Source of the DNA: Alphaproteobacteria bacterium | GTDB lineage: Bacteria; Pseudomonadota; Alphaproteobacteria; SHVZ01 | Direction of reading: 5' to 3' | DNA: 34,195 nucleotides | Assembly: GCA_016869375.1 (NCBI GenBank) | Contig: VGEH01000038.1 | Span: 1 to 34,195, forward strand | Shown here: piece after piece, positions 26,843 through 34,195 of the stretch | Layout of the letters: every line of letters begins with the position of its first letter | Position numbering within the stretch: the stretch's first letter is position 1 | The notes under the pieces: generated by a model | What the model was told of the DNA's origin: nothing | Database searches by the model: none | Seen by the model: only the letters and a program-made list of their open reading frames with translations | Position numbers and translations under genes: made by a program

Positions 26843-29800
26843 ATGAAGCCTGTCATCCGACCTTCCGCGCCGCTGGCAGCCGATTCGCTGCGAGCGGCGC
26901 TGTCGACCTTCCTTGCCGCCTTCATCGGCTTCGCGATCTTCAGCGCGCTCAGCAAGCCTTCCGCCAGCGCCCCGGAATGGCTGGGCCTCGCCACCATCCT
27001 CTCCGCCGCCCTTGCCGCCTTCGCCGGCTTCGTCCGCCGCCCCGATGCCGAGCGCCGCGTTCTCTCGGCCGTCCTCGACAACATGATCGAAGCGCTCGCC
27101 GTCCACGACAAGGAAAGCCGCCTCGTCGCCTGGAACCGGCGTTATGCCGAGCTCTTCAAGCTGCCGCCCTCGCTGCTCGCCACGCATCCGAGCATGTTCG
27201 AGATCGTCCGCCACCAGGTACGCTCGGGAGAGCACCCGAACCTTCCCGGCGAGACCGAGGACGAGAAGGTGATGGCGCGCATGCGTCAGGTGCCACCGCC
27301 GGACCGCTCCTTCGTCTTCGAGCGCAAGCGCCCCGACAATACCTGGCTCGAGGTCCGTGGCATCCCCCTGCCGGGCGGCGGCTTCGTACGCACCTATGTC
27401 GACACCACCGACCGCAAGCGCGCCGAGGAAGCCCAGGCCGAGCAGATCGAGCTGCTCAACCAGATCATGCGCAACGTCAACCAGGGCATCGTCGTCATGG
27501 GCCCCGACGACCGCATGATCGCCTTCAACCAGCGCTACTCGGAGCTGCTCGACCTCCCGCCCGAGTACCTTTCGACCAAGCCGACGCTGCAGGAAACCGC
27601 GAAGCTGCTGGCCGAGCGCGGCGAGTTCCGCGACGAGCCGATGCCGGCCGGGGTCGGATCGACCGACTGGCAGTCCATGCTCGCCCAGCCCGTGACGCAT
27701 GGCATGCCGCGCGTCTATCGCCGGCGCCGGCCGAACGGCACCGTGCTCGAGTTCCAGAACGACCCGCTGCCGGGCGGCGGCTCGGTCAGGACCATCAGCG
27801 ACGTCACCGAGCGCGTGCGCTCGGAAGAGGCGCTGCGGGCCAGCGAGCGGATGCTGCACGCGGTCATCGACGCAATCCCGATCATGGTCAACCTCAAAGA
27901 CCGCGATCGCCGCTACCTGATGGTCAATCGCGCGACGACAGACCTGGTCGGCGTCGAGGCGAAGGAGCTTCTGGGCCGCACCACATGGCCCGGGCGGACG
28001 GAGGACAATGTCTCGCTCACCTCGAACCGCGACGCGACTGCGATCGCGACCGGCCGCACCCAGGTCTACCGAGAGGAAGCCGGCGTCGATGGCGAAGGCC
28101 GTCCGCGTCACTGGGTCACCTCGAAGACCCCGATCAAGGACGAGCGCGGCAACGTCACGCATGTGGTGACGGCGAGCTACGACATTTCCGAGCTGGTGCG
28201 TGCCGACGAGGCCGTGCGCGAGAACGAGCGCCACCTGCACGCGATCCTAGACGCCATTCCGATCTCGGTCGTCCTCAAGGACCGCGACCGGCGCTACGTC
28301 ATGATGAATCGCGCGACCGAGACGATGTTCCAGGTCACGCCCGACGAGATCATCGGCAAGACGATCTGGCCGGGCCGCACCGAGGAGCAGTCCGTGCAGG
28401 CGGCCGAGCGCGACCTGCAGGCGATCGCGACCGGCCACCGGATGGTCTACGAGGAGAATTTCGCCGGCCGCGACGAGGAAGGGCGCCCGGTCTACTGGAT
28501 GACGGCCAAGACCGCGATCAAGGACGAGGACGGCCGGGTCACCCACATCGTCTCGACCAGCTACGACATCAGCGACGAGAAGCGCTCCGCCGACGCCGTC
28601 AAGGAGAGCCAGCAGCTCCTGCAGTCGGTGATCGACGCCGTGCCGGTGTCGATCAGCGTCAAGGACCGCGACCTCACCTACCTGATGGTCAACCGCCATA
28701 TCCGCGAGATTTTCGGTTTCGATCCGAGGCAGGTCGTCGGCCAGAGGCAGTGGGGCCAGCGACCCGAGGTGGAGGCGGCGCTCACCGCCAGTCGCGACCG
28801 CGAGGTGCTGACGAGCGGAAAGCCGGTCACCTTCGACGAGCAGGACGAGACGCCCAGCGGCCGGCGCGACCTCGTCACCACCAAGGTGCCGGTCACCGAT
28901 GATGAAGGCGAGGTCCGCTACATCGTCACCGCCAGCTACGACGTCACCGACCTCAAGCGCGCCGAGCGCGAGGTGCGCGAGCGCCAGATACGCTCGCTGC
29001 TGGAGTCGAGCCCGATCGGCGTCGCCATGTCGCGCCGCGACGGCACGCTGAAGTTCTGGAACGCCCGCTACCTCGAATACATCAGCCGCCTGACCACCAC
29101 GCCGGCGGAGGAAGTCGACATCCGTCGCTTCTATCGCTACGAGGTCGACCGAGACTCGGTGATCGCCGAGTTGAAGCAGCATGGCAAGGTACGCGACGTT
29201 GAGATCGAGTGCCTAGACCTCGAAGGGAATCCGCTCTGGGTGTCGAGCTCCCTCGAGCAGATCGAGTTCGAAGGCGAACGCGTCACGCTCGGCTGGTTCT
29301 ATGAGGTGACGGAGCTCAAGGAGGCGGAGAAGCGCCTGCGCGAAAGCGAGCAGCGGCTTCGCATGATCCTGGAATCGAGCCCGATCGCCGTCTCGATCAG
29401 CAAGGCCTCGGGTGCCTTCGTCTTCGCCAACCAGTCGATCGCCGACATGTACGGCCAGTCGCGCGGCGAGGCGATGATCATCAACGCCACCGACTTCTAC
29501 CTGTACCCGTCCGACCGCTCCCGGCTGCTCGACCAGCTGCATCGCACCGGCAAGGTTTCCGGCGAAGAGATTCCGCTGAAACGGGCCGACGGCTCGATCT
29601 TCTGGGTGCTGGCCTTCTGGCAGAAGGTCCAGATCGATGGCGAGGATTGCATCGTCGCCTGGCTCATCGACCAGACGGAGCGGCGGCGCGCTGCCGACGA
29701 GCTGGCGAGCAAGACCGGCGTGCTCGAAGCCGTGCTCGAGAACATGGACCAGGGCATCACCATGTACGACTCGGAGCTCCGGGTCGTCGCCTGGAACCGG

Positions 29801-32800
29801 CGCTTCTGCGAGCTGATCAACCTGTCTCCGGAATTCCTGGCGCAGCATCCCAGCCACACCGACATCATCCGCAAGTCGGGCCCGGCCGAGGTCGGCGTCG
29901 AGGGCGAGGCGCTGGAGCGGCTGGCCCAGGAGCATACCGAACGCCTGCGCGCCACGACGCAGCCGCGCATCAGCGTGCGCCGCCGGCCGAACGGCATGAT
30001 GCTCGAGACGCGCACCGTGCCGATGTCCGGCGGGGGCTTCGTGCGCACCTACACCGACGTGACCGAGGTCAAGTCGGCGGAGCGGCGCGTCGCCGAAAGC
30101 GAGCTCAGGCTCCGCACGATCCTGGAATCGAGCCCGGTCGGCGTTTCGATCAGCCGCTTCAACGGCGACCGGATCTTCATCAACAAGGCCTTCGCCGAGC
30201 TCTACCACCTGACCCAGGAGAACATGTTCACGGCGAATGCCGCCGAGTTCTATGCCGACCAGGCTGTCCGCCAGGCGCTGCTCTCGCGGTTGAACCGGGA
30301 GGGCCGCATCTCCGGCGCCGAGATCCTGCAGCGCCGGCCCGACGGCACCAGCTTCTGGGCCTACTCGTTCTGGCAGCGCCTCGAGGTCGACGGCGAGGAC
30401 ACGCTGGTCGCCTGGACCTACGACCTGACCGACCAGAAGCGCCAGGCCGAGGAGCTGGCGAGCAAGTCGGCCGTGCTCCAGCACGTGCTCGACAACATGG
30501 ACCAGGGCATCACCATGTACGATGCGGATCTGCGCCTGGTCGCGTGGAATCGTCGCTACAGCGAGCTTTCCGGCATTCCGCCGGAGATGCTGGTCAACCA
30601 GCCCACCCACGCCGAGCTCGTGCGCTACCTGCTGCCGATCGAGGCCGGCGTCGATGCCGAGGAAGAGCTGGACCGCATCGCCGAGATCCGGACCGAGCGC
30701 ATCCGCAGCACCAAGTCGCCGCGCGTCAGCATCCGGCGCAAGCCCAACGGCATGATGCTGGAGACCCGGACGGCGCCGATCGCCTCCGGCGGCGTCGTGC
30801 GCACCTATACCGACGTGACCGAGGTCAAGGCGGCGGAGCTGAGGGTCGCCGAGAGCGAGCTGCGCTTGCGCACGATCCTGGAATCGAGCCCGGTCGGCGT
30901 CGGCATCGCCCAGCTCGATGGAAGCCGCATCTTCACCAACCGCGCCTTCGCCGACCTCTACGGCCTTTCGAAGGACGAGGTCACATCCACCAACGCCGCC
31001 GACTTCTACCTCTTCCCCGAGGAGCGCGAGGGGCTGATCGAGCGCCTCAAGCGCGACGGCCAGGTCTCCGGTATCGAGATCATCCAGAAGCGCAAGGACG
31101 GCACTCCCTTCTGGTGCCTCTCCTTCTGGCAGCTGATCGATCTCGGCGGCGAGACCTGCTCGGTCGTGTGGACGCTCGACCAGACCGACCGCAAACGCCA
31201 GGCCGAGGAATTGGCACGCCAGACCGAGATCCTGACGGCGACGCTGGAGAACATGGACCAGGGCATCGCCATGTTCGATGCGAAGCACCGGATGGTCGCC
31301 TGGAACCGGCTCTTCGCCGAAGGCGTCCGCCTGCCGCCCGAGTTCTTCGACGGCAAGAAGACCTATGACGACATCATCCGCCATCTCGGCCCGACCGAGT
31401 ACGGTCTCACGACCCCGGAGCTGATCGAGGGCTACATCACGCGGCACCGCGAGCACGTCAGCTCGTTGACGCAGTCGCACCTCAACACGCACGAGCGGCC
31501 GGACGGCGAGATCATCGATATCCGCACCAGCCCGATGCCGGGCGGCGGCTTCGTCCGCACCTATACCAACGTGACCGAGCTGAAGCAGGCTGAGCGCCGC
31601 CTGCGCGAGAGCGAGGTCAGGCTCCGCACGTTGCTGGAGTCGAGCCCGCTCGCCGTGTCGCTCCAGACCTTCGGCGGCAAGCGTCTGTTCGTGAACCAGG
31701 CCTTCGCCGACCTCTATGGTCTCCCGCGCGAGGACGCGCTGAACGAGAACCCGCGCGACTATTACGTCGACCCCGAGGACCGCGTCGCGCTCGTCGAGCG
31801 GCTGAAGGAGGAGAACCGCATCCCCGGCGTCGAGATCGAGTTCCGCCGCCACGACGACAGCCGCTTCTGGGCCTACATGCTGTGGCAGCGGCTGACCATC
31901 GACGGCGAGGACAGCTTCGTCACCTGGGCGCATGACGTCACCGAAAGACGGCGCTACCAGCAGGAGCTGCGCGACGCCAAGGACTCGGCCGAGCAGGCGA
32001 GCCGCGCCAAGTCGAGTTTCCTCGCCACCATGAGCCACGAGATCCGCACGCCGATGAACGGCGTGCTGGGCCTGCTCGAGCTTCTTCAGCAGTCTCAGCT
32101 GACTGCCGAGCAGCAGGAGATGGCGATGGTGATCGGCGAGTCGGCCTCGGCGCTGCTCAAGATCATCGACGACATCCTCGACTTCTCGAAGATCGAGGCC
32201 GGCAAGCTCGAGGTCGAGCAGGTGGCGATGGCGCCGCTCACGCTCGTCGAGGGCGTCGCCGAGACGCTGGCAGCCTCGGCCAGGAAGAAGCAGCTGGCGC
32301 TCGTAACCTTCGTCGATCCGACGGTGCCCGAGCTCGTCTGTGGCGATCCTGTCCGGCTCCGCCAGATCCTGTTCAACCTGATCGGCAACGCCATCAAGTT
32401 CACCAAGAAGGGCCAGGTCTCGATCGAGGTGGTGCGGGCAACGGACTCCGCCCACAGCCTGACGTTCCGCGTCATCGATACCGGAATCGGGCTCACGCCC
32501 GAAGGCAAAGCGCGCCTGTTCCAGGCCTTCGTGCAGGCGGACGATTCGACCACGCGCAAATTCGGCGGCACCGGCCTCGGCCTGTCGATCTGCAAGCGTC
32601 TGGCCGAGAACATGGGCGGCGACATCACTGTCGAGAGCGAGTACGGCAAGGGTTCGGTCTTCTCGCTGACCCTGCCCCTGCCGACGGTACCGGCAGACCC
32701 TGTGGAGCGTCGCGCGCTCGACGGCGTCTCGATCCTGGTGGTCGAGGACGACCCGACCATGCGCAAGGTGCTCGCCCGCTATCTCGGTGCCGAGGGCGCC

Positions 32801-34066
32801 GAGACCGAGTGGTTCGAGTCGGGCGAAGCCGCGCTCTCGCGTCTGCGCCAGGGGAAGAAGATCGACGTGCTCGTGGCGGACTACAAGCTGCCCGGCATCG
32901 ACGGCTTCGCGCTCCACCAGGCGATGGCGGAGAGTCAGAAGCTCGCCGGAATCGGCGCCGTGCTGCTGACCGCCTATGACGATCGAGGTCAGCGCCGGCG
33001 CGCGCTCGAGGCCGGTTTCAAGGCTTATCTCACCAAGCCGGTGCGCCGCGCCGTGCTGCTGCGCGCGATCGAGATCGCGCTCGGCCGCGCCGAATCCGAG
33101 GAGACGGCAGCCGACGAGACGCCGGTCGATCCGAGCGCGCCCGCCGACCGCAACCTGGCGCTGGCGGAAGGCCGGCTCATCCTCGTCGCCGAGGACAATC
33201 CGACCAACCAGATGCTGATCCGCCGCCAGCTCGAGCGGCTGGGCTATGCCGCCGACGTGGTCGCCGATGGCCGCCAGGGCATCGACGCCTATGCCTCGGT
33301 CAATTACGGCCTCGTCATCACCGACTGCCACATGCCGGAGATGGACGGTTTCGAGCTGACCCAGAAGATCCGCGACCTCGAGCATCTCACCGGACGCAAG
33401 CGGGTGCCGATCGTGGCGCTCACCGCCAATGTGCTGCAGGGCGAGGCGGAGCGCTGCCTCGCCGCCGGCATGGACGACTATCTCGGCAAGCCGGTGCGGC
33501 TCAGCCGCCTCTCCGAGACGATCCAGCGCTGGCTGCCGAAGACCGGGGCTCCGGTCCACGCCGCGGCGACCACCACGCCGTCCGGCGAGAGCACCTCGAC
33601 GAACGACCGGATGCCGATCGATGCCGCACATCTGATCGAGATGTTCGGCGAGATCGACGAGGTGGCGCGCGCGACGCTCGCGACCTTCCTCGCCTCCAGC
33701 CGCGAGCTCGTGCGCACGCTGATCACGCAGCTCGCGACAGGCGATCTCTCGGGCGCCGGCAAGGCCGCGCATTCGATCAAGGGGGCGGCGCGCTCGGCCG
33801 GCGCCTTCCCGCTCGCCGACATCGCCAGCGGCATCGAGACCGCGGCCAAGGGCGAGGATCTGAACGAGGCGCGGACGCTCTCGAACGGCCTCGCTTCCGA
33901 GCTGGCGCGGGTCGAGGGGTCCTGTCCAGAATCTTTCGCACATTTGATCAGGCGGCGGCTCCGGATTGTGGGACCTGCGGCTGATAGAGTGGCCGCATGT
34001 TCATGTAGCACCTGGCTGACCACGCCGATCCTGCGATATAGCGCAGCCGCGCAGCCGCCAAGTTGA
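26843..34066 (+). CDS. Very large multi-PAS hybrid histidine kinase with two receivers and HPt, C-terminus altered by IS insertion
   Basis: 2407 residues from ATG 26843 (CGGGAG upstream). Two membrane helices at about 15-37 and 45-65 have a short loop between them. Thirteen PAS domains follow to about residue 1713; each ends in a D-[VIQ]-T-[DE] type motif such as DVTEVK, and most start with a LESSP or NMDQG block. The kinase core has phospho-acceptor His1732 (SHEIRTP), N box NLIGNAIKF, DTGIGL and GTGLGLSI. Receiver 1 has Asp2013, receiver 2 has Asp2161, and the HPt has His2310 (AAHSIKGAAR). From about residue 2359 the reading enters an IS256-type element, so 49 residues are foreign and the last few HPt residues are lost. 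The stop at 34064-34066 lies in the element. The signal is unknown. Confidence 0.9.
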   Translation: MKPVIRPSAPLAADSLRAALSTFLAAFIGFAIFSALSKPSASAPEWLGLATILSAALAAFAGFVRRPDAERRVLSAVLDNMIEALAVHDKESRLVAWNRRYAELFKLPPSLLATHPSMFEIVRHQVRSGEHPNLPGETEDEKVMARMRQVPPPDRSFVFERKRPDNTWLEVRGIPLPGGGFVRTYVDTTDRKRAEEAQAEQIELLNQIMRNVNQGIVVMGPDDRMIAFNQRYSELLDLPPEYLSTKPTLQETAKLLAERGEFRDEPMPAGVGSTDWQSMLAQPVTHGMPRVYRRRRPNGTVLEFQNDPLPGGGSVRTISDVTERVRSEEALRASERMLHAVIDAIPIMVNLKDRDRRYLMVNRATTDLVGVEAKELLGRTTWPGRTEDNVSLTSNRDATAIATGRTQVYREEAGVDGEGRPRHWVTSKTPIKDERGNVTHVVTASYDISELVRADEAVRENERHLHAILDAIPISVVLKDRDRRYVMMNRATETMFQVTPDEIIGKTIWPGRTEEQSVQAAERDLQAIATGHRMVYEENFAGRDEEGRPVYWMTAKTAIKDEDGRVTHIVSTSYDISDEKRSADAVKESQQLLQSVIDAVPVSISVKDRDLTYLMVNRHIREIFGFDPRQVVGQRQWGQRPEVEAALTASRDREVLTSGKPVTFDEQDETPSGRRDLVTTKVPVTDDEGEVRYIVTASYDVTDLKRAEREVRERQIRSLLESSPIGVAMSRRDGTLKFWNARYLEYISRLTTTPAEEVDIRRFYRYEVDRDSVIAELKQHGKVRDVEIECLDLEGNPLWVSSSLEQIEFEGERVTLGWFYEVTELKEAEKRLRESEQRLRMILESSPIAVSISKASGAFVFANQSIADMYGQSRGEAMIINATDFYLYPSDRSRLLDQLHRTGKVSGEEIPLKRADGSIFWVLAFWQKVQIDGEDCIVAWLIDQTERRRAADELASKTGVLEAVLENMDQGITMYDSELRVVAWNRRFCELINLSPEFLAQHPSHTDIIRKSGPAEVGVEGEALERLAQEHTERLRATTQPRISVRRRPNGMMLETRTVPMSGGGFVRTYTDVTEVKSAERRVAESELRLRTILESSPVGVSISRFNGDRIFINKAFAELYHLTQENMFTANAAEFYADQAVRQALLSRLNREGRISGAEILQRRPDGTSFWAYSFWQRLEVDGEDTLVAWTYDLTDQKRQAEELASKSAVLQHVLDNMDQGITMYDADLRLVAWNRRYSELSGIPPEMLVNQPTHAELVRYLLPIEAGVDAEEELDRIAEIRTERIRSTKSPRVSIRRKPNGMMLETRTAPIASGGVVRTYTDVTEVKAAELRVAESELRLRTILESSPVGVGIAQLDGSRIFTNRAFADLYGLSKDEVTSTNAADFYLFPEEREGLIERLKRDGQVSGIEIIQKRKDGTPFWCLSFWQLIDLGGETCSVVWTLDQTDRKRQAEELARQTEILTATLENMDQGIAMFDAKHRMVAWNRLFAEGVRLPPEFFDGKKTYDDIIRHLGPTEYGLTTPELIEGYITRHREHVSSLTQSHLNTHERPDGEIIDIRTSPMPGGGFVRTYTNVTELKQAERRLRESEVRLRTLLESSPLAVSLQTFGGKRLFVNQAFADLYGLPREDALNENPRDYYVDPEDRVALVERLKEENRIPGVEIEFRRHDDSRFWAYMLWQRLTIDGEDSFVTWAHDVTERRRYQQELRDAKDSAEQASRAKSSFLATMSHEIRTPMNGVLGLLELLQQSQLTAEQQEMAMVIGESASALLKIIDDILDFSKIEAGKLEVEQVAMAPLTLVEGVAETLAASARKKQLALVTFVDPTVPELVCGDPVRLRQILFNLIGNAIKFTKKGQVSIEVVRATDSAHSLTFRVIDTGIGLTPEGKARLFQAFVQADDSTTRKFGGTGLGLSICKRLAENMGGDITVESEYGKGSVFSLTLPLPTVPADPVERRALDGVSILVVEDDPTMRKVLARYLGAEGAETEWFESGEAALSRLRQGKKIDVLVADYKLPGIDGFALHQAMAESQKLAGIGAVLLTAYDDRGQRRRALEAGFKAYLTKPVRRAVLLRAIEIALGRAESEETAADETPVDPSAPADRNLALAEGRLILVAEDNPTNQMLIRRQLERLGYAADVVADGRQGIDAYASVNYGLVITDCHMPEMDGFELTQKIRDLEHLTGRKRVPIVALTANVLQGEAERCLAAGMDDYLGKPVRLSRLSETIQRWLPKTGAPVHAAATTTPSGESTSTNDRMPIDAAHLIEMFGEIDEVARATLATFLASSRELVRTLITQLATGDLSGAGKAAHSIKGAARSAGAFPLADIASGIETAAKGEDLNEARTLSNGLASELARVEGSCPESFAHLIRRRLRIVGPAADRVAACSCSTWLTTPILRYSAAAQPPS
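27851..28985 (+). repeat. Three tandem PAS domains of ~128 residues inside the kinase
   Basis: PAS 3, 4 and 5 start with related blocks at 27851 (MLHAVIDAIP), 28232 (HLHAILDAIP) and 28616 (LLQSVIDAVP), 127 and 128 residues apart. Each has a KDRD-x-x-Y block soon after and a YD[IV][ST][DE] end. They form a second, separate duplication family from the 251-residue unit downstream. Confidence 0.85.
29720..31980 (+). repeat. Three tandem copies of a PAS-pair unit (~251 residues) inside the kinase
   Basis: The pair (NMDQG-type PAS then LESSP-type PAS) recurs at 29720, 30473 and 31229, a period of 753-756 bases. The two hallmark blocks LENMDQGIxMxD and ILESSP recur at matching places in each copy, and the DNA is still recognisably similar, for example aacatggaccagggcatca. 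The earlier LESSP domains at about 28988 and 29357 are related to the second member. This indicates internal duplication rather than chance. Confidence 0.85.
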
Positions 34067-34195
34067 GACAGGACTGACCATCAGGGAAGGCACCGACGAC
34101 ACGGGTTCGTCGGCGGATCTCTTTCATGATCCGCTCGAGTGGGTTGTTGGTGCGGATCTTCTGCCAGTGGATGTCTGGGAAGGCGAAGTAGGTCA
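33916..34195 (-). mobile_element. One end of an IS256-family insertion sequence (continues past right edge)
   Basis: The element end begins around 33915-33918, where GGGTCCTGTCCAGAATCTTT starts, a sequence of the type seen as IS256-group terminal inverted repeat. From there the kinase reading frame loses all similarity to an HPt end. The transposase stop is 30 bases inside. The other end and the target duplication are beyond the window, so the exact boundary and length are not proven. The insertion is at the last helix of the kinase HPt domain. Confidence 0.8.
33948..34195 (-). CDS. IS256-family transposase, C-terminal part
   Basis: 82 codons of the C-terminus are in the window, ending at TGA 33948-33950. 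The segment IRTNNPLERIMKEIRRRTRV followed by VGAFPDGQS and an arginine-rich LAAARLRYIAG tail is the C-terminal signature of IS256/Mutator-type transposases. The conserved NPLER-x(3)-E region lies near the catalytic Glu of the DDE triad. The rest of the gene lies beyond the right edge, so intactness cannot be judged. Confidence 0.92.
   Translation of the reverse strand, partial: TYFAFPDIHWQKIRTNNPLERIMKEIRRRTRVVGAFPDGQSCLNLAAARLRYIAGSAWSARCYMNMRPLYQPQVPQSGAAA

Noticed and set aside
27851-31980. The PAS repeats as an assembly artefact
   Set aside because: The copies are clearly diverged at protein and DNA level, unlike a collapsed or duplicated read artefact.
29213-33943. A 1576-codon open frame on the minus strand opposite the giant kinase
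   Set aside because: It mirrors the kinase codons, has no recognisable domain and a composition typical of antisense frames in GC-rich DNA. The plus strand carries clear PAS, kinase and receiver motifs.

Overview
The window is high-GC, densely coded bacterial DNA. Gene content (leucine-degradation carboxylase, CheA/B/R/W cluster of alphaproteobacterial style, CoxS-like subunit, multi-PAS hybrid kinase, core-MetE protein) suggests an alphaproteobacterium, perhaps Rhodospirillales-like. This placement is inferred from gene types only. I see no rRNA, tRNA, CRISPR array or phage.

Layout. (1) 1-115: start of a CoxS-like [2Fe-2S] subunit, minus strand, cut by the window edge. (2) 306-6446: plus-strand run of HCCA-isomerase-like gene, mccB, liuC-like hydratase, an AGE-family sugar isomerase and mccA. 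This is the methylcrotonyl-CoA part of leucine degradation with a sugar isomerase embedded in it. (3) 6447-9063: PhyH-type dioxygenase, SDR dehydrogenase, phhB-like dehydratase and a small zincin metallopeptidase. (4) 9138-18273: a chemosensory cluster. On the minus strand, in transcription order: DUF4399 periplasmic protein, MCP, CheR, a triple-CheW protein, CheB, CheA and a single CheW. A convergent receiver-only regulator meets it at the left. Most junctions are ATGA/GTGA couplings. CheA carries an in-frame amber codon inside its P5 domain. (5) 18418-24884: MlrC-type M81 peptidase, phospholipase D-like protein coupled to a core MetE (MesD-like) protein, a tandem UspA protein and an orphan family-5 solute-binding protein. 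(6) 24894-26747: minus-strand thpR - sirtuin - uracil-DNA glycosylase run with overlapping genes. (7) 26843-34066: a very large hybrid histidine kinase with two membrane helices, 13 PAS domains, kinase core, two receivers and an HPt domain. Its last codons are replaced by the end of an IS256-family element whose transposase enters from the right edge.

The most unusual items are the chemosensory cluster (triple-CheW protein, receiver-only CheB-like regulator, DUF4399-MCP pair, CheA nonsense codon) and the 13-PAS kinase, with its ~251-residue internal repeat and IS-derived tail. No flagellar or pilus genes are present, so the output of the chemosensory system cannot be read from this window.
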